From NCBI RefSeq assembly GCF_001570725.1, contig NZ_BCNV01000001.1, forward strand, positions 1,860,001 to 1,924,000: 64,000 nt of DNA, written 5' to 3'. The notes below the pieces were generated by a model. That model did not search any database and was not told where the DNA came from. It saw nothing but the letters and a program-made list of their open reading frames with translations. Below, one piece after another: positions 1-8,533 of this stretch; the stretch's first letter is position 1, and each line of letters starts with the position of its first letter. This stretch comes from Paenibacillus amylolyticus. GTDB taxonomy: Bacteria > Bacillota > Bacilli > Paenibacillales > Paenibacillaceae. Position numbers and translations under genes: made by a program.

Positions 1-327
1 CATTTTGTCACAGAGGAGTACTCGACCTATCCGTGGTGGAGCATCGTATCCGAGTCGTCATCCATCATTCTGGATGAGCTGAATAAAGACTTGCAACCGA
101 TCGTGCAGACCATTGATAATTTTGAACGAAACCATAAGCTCGGATTGTTGATGGAATGCCGGGTGCGGAATGGTAGAGTGCTTATGGGGGCGCTGAATCT
201 GGAGAGTCTAATGGCTACGCTGGAGGGAAGACAGTTGTTATACAGCTTCCAGCGTTATGTGCAGAGTCCGGCGTACCAACCAGCTACCTGTCTGGAAGTC
301 GATGAGCTTCGCCAGTTGTTGAACTAA
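1..327 (+). CDS. Glycoside hydrolase family 2-like protein, C-terminal fragment
   Basis: The frame is open from base 1 and stops with TAA at 325-327, giving about 108 residues of a larger gene that begins before the window. The fragment has the Y-P-W-W-S-I and I-I-L-D stretch, then I-V-Q-T-I-D-N-F-x-x-N-x-K-L-G-L-L. I know this pattern from the far C-terminus of large bacterial GH2 (beta-galactosidase/beta-glucuronidase-like) enzymes of plant-polysaccharide loci. The catalytic domain is outside the window, so substrate cannot be judged. A hairpin at 394-419 follows and probably ends the transcript. The family call is from remembered sequence pattern only. Confidence 0.6.
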   Translation, partial: HFVTEEYSTYPWWSIVSESSSIILDELNKDLQPIVQTIDNFERNHKLGLLMECRVRNGRVLMGALNLESLMATLEGRQLLYSFQRYVQSPAYQPATCLEVDELRQLLN

Positions 328-393
328 GGATAGTAGAGAAGAGGCAGCGTGTTCCTTATTTTCACAACGTTATTCTTAGAAATATGCCCTTAT

Positions 394-430
394 AGACCCT
401 TCCACGAATGGAGGGGTCTTTGGCATTTGT
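394..430 (+). terminator. Intrinsic terminator after the GH2-like gene
   Basis: Arms 394-404 and 409-419 pair over 11 bp (one G-T) around a CGAA loop. A T-rich but interrupted tract follows. Confidence 0.6.
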
Positions 431-557
431 TTCTTTCTCTTGCACTTTAGGGTCAGTATAATGCATTTCAGCCCAATTCGACTCCGAAACCTGTGTTAAA
501 ATAGTATATTCGAGAGTGAAATTCAGAGTCGATGTCGATGAAAGGCGGATGTCCCCC

Positions 558-1298
558 ATGTTCAATATTGCAATCTGTGATGATGAGGAGCAGCAACGAG
601 AACGTGTGAAATCCATGCTGGTCTCCTTGTCTTTAAAAACCAATTTTGATTTTCAAATTAGCCTATTCACATCTGGTGAACAACTGCTCTCACACTACAG
701 AGAGGTTGGGGATACATTCAATATTCTCATCTTGGATGTGGAGATGGGCGGAATGAACGGGATTCAGACCGCTAAAGAGATTAGGAACATGAAGTTTCTG
801 GATGTACAGATTATGTTTCTGACCAGTTACCCGGAATATATGGTGGAGAGCTTTGATGTCATCACCTTTCAATATCTGATTAAACCAATCCAGCCGCAAG
901 TTTTCGAGGAAAAGATGATTAAGCTGTGTCAATATTTTCAGGCACTGGACAAAAAGTATGTACTGATCAAATCAGACTATGATGAATTGTTGCTGAAATA
1001 TGATGATATTTTCTGGATTGAGGTCGTCAAAAGTTTAACGATCAAGAACAAATTGAAGTTTGTGACCGAGGAAAATGTGCATGAGACTAAAGGTGTTATA
1101 TCGAGTTACGCATCAGGGTTGAAAGACCATGGTTTTTTGCAGATTCATCGCTCAATTATCATTAACTTGATGCATGTTCAGAAGTTTTCCGGTACCCAAG
1201 TCGTCATGTTGAATGGAACGGAACTGCCCATAGGCCGATCCAAGGTCAAGGAAGTCAAGGATGCCTATACCAAATACATGATCATGAGGATTCAATGA
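558..1298 (+). CDS. LytTR-family response regulator (AgrA-like)
   Basis: A 246-residue two-domain DNA-binding response regulator. The receiver domain (about residues 1-120) has the acidic pair D8-D9 and the phosphoacceptor D60 in L-I-L-D-V-E-M. The C-terminal LytTR domain (about 140-240) has the typical I-H-R-S-I-I-I-N segment. I chose ATG 558 because AAAGGCGG at 541-548 sits 9 bases before it; a GTG at 516 and an ATG at 549 are in frame but badly placed. The stop lies 1 base before the histidine kinase start, so the two form an operon. No agrB or agrD-like gene is visible, so the signal and targets are unknown. Confidence 0.88.
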   Translation: MFNIAICDDEEQQRERVKSMLVSLSLKTNFDFQISLFTSGEQLLSHYREVGDTFNILILDVEMGGMNGIQTAKEIRNMKFLDVQIMFLTSYPEYMVESFDVITFQYLIKPIQPQVFEEKMIKLCQYFQALDKKYVLIKSDYDELLLKYDDIFWIEVVKSLTIKNKLKFVTEENVHETKGVISSYASGLKDHGFLQIHRSIIINLMHVQKFSGTQVVMLNGTELPIGRSKVKEVKDAYTKYMIMRIQ

Positions 1299-1299
1299 T

Positions 1300-2598
1300 A
1301 TGGATACCTACATGATCTTTTCCATCATTTTTGTGACCTTACTTATGGCATTTCAGGCAAATTTTTATTTTGATTCTGTGTTGGGCAAGTCCAGGCGGAA
1401 GTCGCATAGAGCTATTTATTTTATCGTTTTTATCCTGCTTTGTTATTTTTATTTGGTTTCTTCCTTCTCTGACATCGTTTCTACTGCTGTTGCCCTGCTA
1501 TTAATCTTCAGTCTGGCGCAATCCTATGAAGTGGAGTTCAAAATCAAACTTGTTTTTACCATCCTGTATGCGGTTCTGATTACGATGGCGAATACGATAG
1601 CTGTATATATTCTCGGAGTTTTGGAATCCACAGAATTCATCTCATGGGAACAGTTCAACGGAGAAAACCACTGGATTCTATCCAAAGTGATGCTGGTTGG
1701 TTGCAGTATCATGTTCATTGTTATTCAAATTGTACGTTTAGTGGCCAAACGCAGGAGCTTTGCCGTGCATTATCGTTATTATTTGCTGTTTCTCATCGTA
1801 CCCATTATTACGATCTATCAGATCAATGTGGCCTCGATATATAGTGAAAAAAACATATTCTACGTCTTTTCTGTACTAGGCTCTCTATTTCTCAACGTGT
1901 TCATTGTTTATGTATTCGATAATATGGTGGAAAAGGTACAGCTTGCGCATGAAAATGCCCAGTTACAGCGTCAGATGGACTATCAGGATGCCAACTATGA
2001 GAAGACCGTTCACAGTTACAAAAGCATTAAATCCATCATCCATGATATTAACCAGCAGTTTCTGTATATCGATGAATGTATCCAACGTAATGAACTTGCG
2101 GCGGCAGGTGACCATATCAAGTCTACATTAAATACCATTGAAGGTGCGTTCCAGCGGGTGAACTCCGGCAATCTGGTCATTGATGCTCTCGTTACGAATA
2201 CCCTGGCTATGGGGCAGGCAAACGGGATCAAAATCGACACCAAAATCCAGCTCCACTCGCAGCATGTCCAGATTGATCGATACGATCTGTGTGTGGTGCT
2301 CGGTAACATGCTCGATAACGCAATTGAAGCTTCCAAGAAGGTCAGACAGGCGGAGGATCGATATATTCTCATTGCCATTCACTCCACATCATCTGCACTC
2401 GTTATCCAGATTATGAATCATGTTGGGCAACCGATAGTCGACTTGAAAAGTGAAAAGCCCAATCCCGAGTACCATGGGATCGGTCTAACCAATATATCGA
2501 GAATGTGCGAGAAATATGGTGGACATATGAGTATTGAGCATCAGCATCGGAAGTTTAACAACATGGTCGTGCTTCCGTTCCACACCGACAATCCCTGA
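1300..2598 (+). CDS. GHKL-type sensor histidine kinase (AgrC-like)
   Basis: A 432-residue membrane sensor kinase, partner of the LytTR regulator one base upstream. About six hydrophobic segments fill residues 1-200. A linker then leads to a dimerisation helix with the likely phosphoaccepting His at about 248 (I-I-H-D-I-N-Q-Q-F). The GHKL ATPase domain has an N box (G-N-M-L-D-N-A-I-E-A-S, about 335) and a G box (H-G-I-G-L-T-N-I, about 391). This is the architecture of AgrC and similar peptide-sensing kinases, but no peptide gene is nearby, so calling it a quorum sensor would be inference. The stop codon lies inside the terminator stem. Confidence 0.87.
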   Translation: MDTYMIFSIIFVTLLMAFQANFYFDSVLGKSRRKSHRAIYFIVFILLCYFYLVSSFSDIVSTAVALLLIFSLAQSYEVEFKIKLVFTILYAVLITMANTIAVYILGVLESTEFISWEQFNGENHWILSKVMLVGCSIMFIVIQIVRLVAKRRSFAVHYRYYLLFLIVPIITIYQINVASIYSEKNIFYVFSVLGSLFLNVFIVYVFDNMVEKVQLAHENAQLQRQMDYQDANYEKTVHSYKSIKSIIHDINQQFLYIDECIQRNELAAAGDHIKSTLNTIEGAFQRVNSGNLVIDALVTNTLAMGQANGIKIDTKIQLHSQHVQIDRYDLCVVLGNMLDNAIEASKKVRQAEDRYILIAIHSTSSALVIQIMNHVGQPIVDLKSEKPNPEYHGIGLTNISRMCEKYGGHMSIEHQHRKFNNMVVLPFHTDNP

Positions 2599-2624
2599 AC
2601 CTGCCGTTCAGGGATTGTTTTTTT
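2589..2624 (+). terminator. Intrinsic terminator overlapping the kinase stop codon
   Basis: Perfect 12-bp arms 2589-2600 and 2606-2617 flank a CTGCC loop, followed by seven Ts (2618-2624). The TGA stop at 2596-2598 is inside the left arm. Confidence 0.9.
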
Positions 2625-2708
2625 CCATTCAGGGTTCTTTTGCGTTCGATCTATATCTTCCCGGTTATGATGAATTCATTCATAAGAACATTTGAGGGAG
2701 GACATGGG

Positions 2709-4760
2709 ATGAAGAAATTAATTAGTCTTTTATGTACAGCGGTGCTTGTCATTACACCGCTGGCAGATGTCAGCGCAGAGGCGAATAACAGCGGTACGAT
2801 TGAGGCACGGGCGGAGCAGATCGCCAAGGCGATGGTGCAAAACTACGGTGTCACCAGTGTGCAATATGCGATCATGGATGAAGGAGAATACATTTTATCA
2901 GATAGTGTAGGACTGCACGATAAGGCATCACAGAAGCCAATAGACAAGGATAGCATGTATGGCATAGGCTCGGTTAGCAAAATGGTTGTTACGGCAGCCG
3001 CCATGAAGCTGGTCGATTCTGGCAAAATAGATCTGGATGAGTCGCTTACTTCATATATCAAGGACTTTAAAATGGCAGATGCGCGCTATACTCAAATCAC
3101 ACCGCGCATGCTGATGAATCATTCATCCGGTCTATACGGTACACATTATGGAAACAGCATGTTGTTTGACGATAATGACACCCGCAATCATGATGAGTTA
3201 TTGCTCAAACTTCAGTCCGAAAAACTGAAATCCAAACCTGGCGAATACTCCGTCTACGCCAATGACGGTTTTCAATTGCTTGAAATCCTGGTTGAACGGG
3301 TGAGTGGGTTAAGCTACAGCGAATATATCGCCAAGTACATCAGTGAGCCGTTGAAGTTGGAATCAACGAAGACACCACTAGATTCCTTTGACAGAGCGCA
3401 GTTATCCGAAACCTATTGGCCTACACTTGAGATGACGATGCCTACCGAAAATGCAAACATTATTGGTACAGGCGGAGTGTACTCTACCGCAGAGGAATTG
3501 AGCCAATTCGGAGAGGTTTTAATGGGGAACAGACCGGATATTCTGTCCGAATCTGCTGTGAAGGCTATGCAATCTCATGAATATCGTAAGGGCATATGGG
3601 TATCTGATGAGCAAAATACGATCAATTATGGTTTGGGGTGGGATTCGGTTGACCTTGCACCTTTCAGCGATTATGGGATTACCGCGCTTGCCAAGGGCGG
3701 AGATACCATGTTGTACCATGCCGTGTTAATCACCATACCGGAACATGATATTTCAATGGCGGTCCTATCATCTGGCGGATCTTCCGTCTACAATCAGATG
3801 TTTGCCAGCAAAGTGCTGCTGGACGTTCTGGAGGATCAGGGCATCATCAACGATGTTCAGCCTGATCAGACATTCTCACCACCTGTCAAAGTGAAGATGC
3901 CGACGGATTTGAATTCGTACTCAGGCCTATATGGTACGGTAGGTGCAACACTGGATATAGCGATCAAGAATGATGAGATGCAACTGCCTGCCTTGCTGGG
4001 AGGAATCGTTCCGGAGCAGAACTATGTGTACACAGGCGACGAACATTTTACGAGCATGGATGGCAGTGTGAAAGCCAGCTTTGTGAAAGAACGTAATGAC
4101 AAGGTGTATGTTAAAGTTCAGGCGACAATAACGTTGCCCGGTTTAGGCCAAACGGTGATGAACACGTATGATTATCAAAAGTTGGAGCATAACACGCTGG
4201 ACGCAGCAACGAAAGAGAAATGGACAGCACGTAACAGCTCAAAATATTACGCATTGGATGAAAAAATAACGTCGATCTTCTATCTGCTTCCATCGATGCT
4301 GATCAAGAATCTATCCGTTGATACCGAAAATGGCTACGCTAATGGCACGCAAATCATGGATGCGAACTACGCAGAGAATGTTGCCGAGATTCCTGTAATG
4401 AACGGAAGAGACGCATTCGATCTGCAATTCTATACAAAGAATGCCGCAGAGATTTTGATTCAGGATGGGCAGGAATACATTGCCGAGGATGCGATTACTC
4501 CAATCTTTGGTGGGAAAAAGGGGCTGACGACCATTCCAGCTAACGGTCAGGCCCGGTGGTATGCAATCGATGCCCGTTCGGCGAACAAATCCATCACAGT
4601 GGATTCTCCGGAGAGCGGAGGTTATGCGGTGTATGATGAGAAAGGCGAGATGGTTCACTTCTCTGTAGCAACCGATCAGGATTCGACGAAGCTCCCGAAA
4701 AGTGGTTTTATCGTTTTTGGTGGTGATGCGGGGGATGTCTTCCAGATCCAATTAAAGTAA
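2709..4760 (+). CDS. Secreted class C beta-lactamase-fold serine hydrolase
   Basis: A 683-residue exported protein. The start at ATG 2709 has GAGGGAGGA just upstream and gives a classic signal peptide (M-K-K-L-I-S-L-L then A-D-V-S-A); the longer in-frame start at 2640 would bury it. The beta-lactamase domain (about 35-390) shows S88-V-S-K91 (catalytic Ser and Lys), Y183-A-N185 and a K-G-G triad near residue 335. The remaining 290 residues are a C-terminal extension that I cannot assign; it probably lies outside the membrane. Such proteins act as D-Ala peptidases, esterases or D-amino-acid amidases; the substrate cannot be read from sequence. It follows the two-component operon but has its own transcription unit. 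Confidence 0.82.
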   Translation: MKKLISLLCTAVLVITPLADVSAEANNSGTIEARAEQIAKAMVQNYGVTSVQYAIMDEGEYILSDSVGLHDKASQKPIDKDSMYGIGSVSKMVVTAAAMKLVDSGKIDLDESLTSYIKDFKMADARYTQITPRMLMNHSSGLYGTHYGNSMLFDDNDTRNHDELLLKLQSEKLKSKPGEYSVYANDGFQLLEILVERVSGLSYSEYIAKYISEPLKLESTKTPLDSFDRAQLSETYWPTLEMTMPTENANIIGTGGVYSTAEELSQFGEVLMGNRPDILSESAVKAMQSHEYRKGIWVSDEQNTINYGLGWDSVDLAPFSDYGITALAKGGDTMLYHAVLITIPEHDISMAVLSSGGSSVYNQMFASKVLLDVLEDQGIINDVQPDQTFSPPVKVKMPTDLNSYSGLYGTVGATLDIAIKNDEMQLPALLGGIVPEQNYVYTGDEHFTSMDGSVKASFVKERNDKVYVKVQATITLPGLGQTVMNTYDYQKLEHNTLDAATKEKWTARNSSKYYALDEKITSIFYLLPSMLIKNLSVDTENGYANGTQIMDANYAENVAEIPVMNGRDAFDLQFYTKNAAEILIQDGQEYIAEDAITPIFGGKKGLTTIPANGQARWYAIDARSANKSITVDSPESGGYAVYDEKGEMVHFSVATDQDSTKLPKSGFIVFGGDAGDVFQIQLK

Positions 4761-4823
4761 AACAGGGACGTTAGTACAAAGTCACGTTTGTAACTTTTCA
4801 CCGAAAAAATACAGTTATCAAGA

Positions 4824-4846
4824 AGTCGCCTAGTGGCGGCTTTTTT
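4824..4846 (+). terminator. Intrinsic terminator (AGTCGCC family, copy 1)
   Basis: Stem AGTCGCC (4824-4830), loop TAGT, GGCGGCT (4835-4841), then a T run. It belongs to a family of near-identical terminators in this window. Confidence 0.85.
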
Positions 4847-4955
4847 GATATTCTCTTTGAATAATTTAACAATCTGGTAACTATTTGGCCTAATCACACG
4901 TTATGTTTATGTAGTTATATATCAGGCCAATTTTCAATAGGAGGAATCGCTATCC

Positions 4956-6359
4956 ATGATCAATATACGTAAACGTCAAATGAATAAGCGTTGGAAAAGA
5001 AGAGCAGGAAGACCCATCATTGCAGGCATTACTGCCGGAATGCTAATGGTTCAGGGCGTTCTCGGCGTGTTGCCATCTCAGGCACATGCTGAAACATCGG
5101 ATGTATCCATCCGTAACTGGTATTCGTATCAACGAATCACAGTGCCTGAACTGAAACCTTCTTGGACTGCAAAGGTAGATAACTATTTGAATATGAACGA
5201 GACGTATGTTGGAGTTAATGCGATCGCAGAAGAGGGGAAAGTATTCACGTTTGCTGGATCGAAGCTGATTGCACTCGATGCGACAACAGGTAAGCGGTTG
5301 TGGACTTACGGCAAAGAACTGACGCCTTATATTACCTATCAAAACGGCGTTCTCTACGGACTGACCATTGATCACAAGCCATATGCCTTGAATGCAAAGA
5401 CAGGCAAGGCAAAATGGCAGTCAGGCACATCCACCTGGATTGATACGTATAACCGTACGGAAGCTCTGATTCCAACGGTGGATACCCTCTACGTAATTAA
5501 GGGGAGTACAACGTTCGCACTGGATATCCAGTCAGGGAAACTGCGCTGGGAGGCAGATGAACCATTAGGTGAAGGTCATGGTACTGAGTATCTGGGAGAA
5601 TCTAATGGTGTGGTGCTGAGAACCTTTTTTGTCCAAGGTGCACTTACATCCACACAGCTTAATGCATATGACAAGAAAACGGGCAAGAAGCTATGGGGTC
5701 ATTTTGGTCAGGGGGAAGCTATTCAGATCAAAGACGGTCTTGTGTACTCAGCGGACTACTATTCTTCAATGTTGGGAAATGACGAGTCTTCACCAGAACG
5801 CAAATGGAAAGTCAATGCGTACAATCTGAAGACCGGTGTGTTAAAAGGGAGTCAGGAGTATAAGTGGACCATGCCGGGGGATCCACCGTATGTGAATGGG
5901 TATGGAGGGATATTTTCCGATAAAGATAAACTATACATTCTACAAGGGAATACGATAGCGGAGTATCCGTTGAATTTGACCAAGTCGGGAACGGCGCCAC
6001 TTCGAACTTTTCACCGTCCTTACGGCGAAAATATGGTATGGCTTGGCGTTACACAGGAAAGGTTGATCTTCAAAAACGGAAACACGGGAGAGCTCACAGG
6101 CATCAAGCTGGCTAATGGTCAAGAGGTCCAGTGGCATGGTGATGCTCCCGTTTCTCAGATTGATGTTTACGGCAAAGGGATGTATCGAGCGCAACGTAAC
6201 GGCACTCTGCTTGTCCTCAATATGTTGTCGGGTCAGCCGGTCTTCCGCGTCTCCACCGGTGGAGATATACACAACTCAACGTTGAAGACAAACGGGATGA
6301 TCATTGTTCAAGCCGAAGGCAAACTACTCGGCGTTAAGCTGCCAGCATCGCTGAAATAA
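4956..6359 (+). CDS. Secreted PQQ-type beta-propeller repeat protein
   Basis: A 467-residue protein with a basic N-terminus, a hydrophobic helix and an A-H-A-E-T cleavage-like site near residues 43-47, so it is exported. The body carries recurring propeller blades of the form L-x-A-L-D-x-x-T-G-K-x-L-W, for example at about residues 107-121 and 148-160, with weaker copies later. PQQ-type propellers of this kind usually serve as binding scaffolds; the Trp-rich blades do not prove that PQQ itself is bound. ATG 4956 has AGGAGGA at 4939-4945. The gene ends at a strong terminator shared with the convergent methyltransferase gene. Confidence 0.8.
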   Translation: MINIRKRQMNKRWKRRAGRPIIAGITAGMLMVQGVLGVLPSQAHAETSDVSIRNWYSYQRITVPELKPSWTAKVDNYLNMNETYVGVNAIAEEGKVFTFAGSKLIALDATTGKRLWTYGKELTPYITYQNGVLYGLTIDHKPYALNAKTGKAKWQSGTSTWIDTYNRTEALIPTVDTLYVIKGSTTFALDIQSGKLRWEADEPLGEGHGTEYLGESNGVVLRTFFVQGALTSTQLNAYDKKTGKKLWGHFGQGEAIQIKDGLVYSADYYSSMLGNDESSPERKWKVNAYNLKTGVLKGSQEYKWTMPGDPPYVNGYGGIFSDKDKLYILQGNTIAEYPLNLTKSGTAPLRTFHRPYGENMVWLGVTQERLIFKNGNTGELTGIKLANGQEVQWHGDAPVSQIDVYGKGMYRAQRNGTLLVLNMLSGQPVFRVSTGGDIHNSTLKTNGMIIVQAEGKLLGVKLPASLK

Positions 6360-6406
6360 ATGATTTTAGTTTTAGCTGCATCTGCCGTTGAACGAAAATC
6401 ATTTGA

Positions 6407-6452
6407 AAAGACCGGATTACGAGCACGGTTGCTCATAATCCGGTCTTTCTTA
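6407..6452. terminator. Bidirectional terminator between convergent genes
   Basis: Nineteen-base arms 6407-6425 and 6430-6448 with one G-T pair and a four-base loop. A T-rich tail (with one C) follows on the plus side and there are four As before the G on the left, so it can serve both genes. Confidence 0.85.
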
Positions 6453-7124
6453 TTTTTGCGCGTAAAACACCGCAAAGTCCAAGTATTTGTACATACAATC
6501 CGCTACACGAAACCCTACGTCCTCTAACCACTCCAATTGATCCTCGAGCGTGGCATTGATATCGACCTTTCGTCTTTCGATCGAAGCCGAGATGGCTTCC
6601 TCTGACAGACCACTTCGATGAATCGCTTCTAGCCAGCAATGGCGGTAATAGCTATCCGTATCGGGGGTTCTTCCCTGAACCTGGTCTGCGTTGATGAAGC
6701 GTCCACCTGGTTCTAACAGCTGGTGCACAGTTTCAAATACCTTTTTCTTGTCAGCGTGTGTGAGATGGTGAATAGACAGGGAGGAAATAATCATATCGTA
6801 GGAACTGGTAAAATCGTAGTTGGAGTAATCCCCGACGACATACTGTATTTGGTTAGCATCAGCAAATCTTCGACGTGCTCCTTCGAGCATTTGATCACTA
6901 ATATCGATTAGCGTTAATCGCGCGTTGGGATACTTTTGCAGGACCAATCCGGAGAGCAGTCCCGTTCCTGCACCCAGATCAAGAATACGTGGAGAATCAA
7001 GCGGGCTTACCATTAGATCCAGGGCCATTCCATAAAAATCATCAAAACAAGGGATAAGCTGCTTACGCTGCACATCATAATCTTGGGCTACCTTATCAAA
7101 CAGCTGCTTTACTGAGAATTGCAT
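6450..7124 (-). CDS. Class I SAM-dependent methyltransferase
   Basis: A 224-residue Rossmann-fold methyltransferase. Motif I is I-L-D-L-G-A-G-T-G (about residues 47-55), motif II ends with L-I-D-I-S-D-Q-M-L, and the post-motif region S-S-L-S-I-H-H-L is typical of small-molecule methyltransferases. I start at ATG 7124 because AAGGAG lies 9 bases upstream at 7134-7139; the in-frame ATG at 7154 has no ribosome site. The substrate is unknown. It is a single-gene unit, convergent with the beta-propeller gene and divergent from the SDR gene. Confidence 0.85.
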   Translation of the reverse strand: MQFSVKQLFDKVAQDYDVQRKQLIPCFDDFYGMALDLMVSPLDSPRILDLGAGTGLLSGLVLQKYPNARLTLIDISDQMLEGARRRFADANQIQYVVGDYSNYDFTSSYDMIISSLSIHHLTHADKKKVFETVHQLLEPGGRFINADQVQGRTPDTDSYYRHCWLEAIHRSGLSEEAISASIERRKVDINATLEDQLEWLEDVGFRVADCMYKYLDFAVFYAQK

Positions 7125-7253
7125 ATGCTCATCACTCCTTGACGTTTTCTCCATAGTTTACAAACGGGAAGGGATCAAGGGAAATATCGATTATGGATAA
7201 GTTCATAGGTTGGACCTATGGGTTCCGAGTTTCTACCATGGGTAATAACCCAT

Positions 7254-7284
7254 TTGACTTAGAGTACACTCTAAGGTGTAGACT
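7254..7284 (+). promoter_or_regulatory. MerR-type promoter/operator of the SDR gene
   Basis: TTGACT (7254-7259) and TAGACT (7279-7284) are separated by 19 bp. The spacer carries a near-perfect dyad, CTTAGAG-TACA-CTCTAAG (7258-7275). A 19-bp spacer with a central dyad is the hallmark of promoters activated by MerR proteins. No merR gene is adjacent; the AdhR-like gene at 50182-50595 is a candidate. Confidence 0.75.
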
Positions 7285-7321
7285 TTGCAAAAGAAGAACT
7301 ATTCCAAAGGAGATGAACAGA

Positions 7322-8302
7322 TTGACACAGGAGAATAATTTTAAAACTTTACAACATAAAATCGGCTCTGGCTTCAACCATAACAGCACAGCGCAGGATG
7401 TATTGAGAGATCTGGATTTATCCGGACAACTTGCCATTGTAACGGGTGGTTATTCCGGCCTTGGGTTGGAGACGACACGCGCGCTTGTGAATGCGGGAGC
7501 CCATGTTGTGGTGACTGCGCGTCGTCCAGCGGTCGCGAAAGAAGCACTTGCTGGTCTGGAAGGTGTTGAAATAGATGAATTGGACCTCGCTGATTTATCC
7601 AGCGTGCACGCTTTTGCTGATCATTTTTTGGCGAGTAATCGGAGCATCGACATGCTGATTCTTAACGCCGGCATCATGGCTTGTCCGGAGACGCGGGTAG
7701 GTCCTGGTTGGGAAGCTCAATTTGCAACTAATCATCTGGGCCACTTTGCCCTGACTAATCTGTTATGGCCAGCACTGGCAAGTCAGGGTGGAGCACGAGT
7801 TGTTTCCTTGGCATCAGCTGGACATCATTTCTCGCCGATTCGTTGGGATGATATTCAATTTGAACATGGTTATGAGAAATTCCCTGCCTATGGACAGTCC
7901 AAAACAGCAACGATTTTATTCAGCGTTGAGTTGGACAGACGCGGTGCTGAGCAAGGGGTACGAGCTTTCTCCGTTCATCCAGGCGGAATTATGACACCAA
8001 TGCAACGTCATATGCCAAAAGAGGAAATGATTGCGCTAGGTTGGATTGATGAATCTGGAGAAGTGGCTAATCCTGCGTTCAAAACACCTGAGCAGGGGGC
8101 AGCGACGCAGGTCTGGGCAGCAACCTCTCCTCAGCTTGAGGGAAAAGGCGGTGTCTACTGCGAGGATTGTGACATCAGTGAATTGGCTCCAGCGGATGGA
8201 GGCTTCTACGGAGTCAAAGAGTATGCGATTGATCCCGAGCAAGCTATTCGTTTATGGGAGCTATCGGCTAAGCTGACTCATACGGACATAGAACTCTCCT
8301 GA
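7322..8302 (+). CDS. Short-chain dehydrogenase/reductase (SDR), MerR-type promoter
   Basis: A 326-residue classical SDR. It has T-G-G-Y-S-G-L-G (about 41-48) for NAD(P), the N-A-G motif in I-L-N-A-G-I-M, and the catalytic Y-G-Q-S-K near 190-194. I chose the TTG start at 7322: AAAGGAG at 7306-7312 is 9 bases before it. The in-frame ATG 7313 touches that site, and the ATG at 7193 lies upstream of the promoter itself. The family includes reductases of aldehydes and ketones; the substrate is not known. Control by a thiol- or aldehyde-sensing MerR protein is inferred from the promoter. Confidence 0.85.
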   Translation: MTQENNFKTLQHKIGSGFNHNSTAQDVLRDLDLSGQLAIVTGGYSGLGLETTRALVNAGAHVVVTARRPAVAKEALAGLEGVEIDELDLADLSSVHAFADHFLASNRSIDMLILNAGIMACPETRVGPGWEAQFATNHLGHFALTNLLWPALASQGGARVVSLASAGHHFSPIRWDDIQFEHGYEKFPAYGQSKTATILFSVELDRRGAEQGVRAFSVHPGGIMTPMQRHMPKEEMIALGWIDESGEVANPAFKTPEQGAATQVWAATSPQLEGKGGVYCEDCDISELAPADGGFYGVKEYAIDPEQAIRLWELSAKLTHTDIELS

Positions 8303-8346
8303 ACATGTAATTAACTTGTGCACGAGATAACGATATTGCATGAGAA

Positions 8347-8398
8347 ACGTCTTGCGGTGTTGATCCAGCCCAAATGCTGGTTCCGCAAGGCGTTTTTT
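8347..8398 (+). terminator. Intrinsic terminator after the SDR gene
   Basis: Outer arms 8347-8357 and 8383-8393 (one G-T pair) enclose an inner CCAGC/GCTGG hairpin. Six Ts follow. Confidence 0.8.
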
Positions 8399-8533
8399 AT
8401 TTATTTCTGAAAACATCCATTTAAACCCATGAAAATTTTCATTTATCTTTAAGTTAAAACTAATCGTATCCTCATCTACTTCATGCTTAATAGAGGATAA
8501 GCTACGATACATCATACATAAGGAGAAACGCCT

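Noticed and set aside
2640..2708. Longer start of the serine hydrolase gene at TTG 2640
   Set aside because: The shorter start has a clear ribosome site and begins with a signal peptide.
7193..7321. Longer start of the SDR gene at ATG 7193
   Set aside because: It lies upstream of the MerR-type promoter, so it would not be in the transcript.
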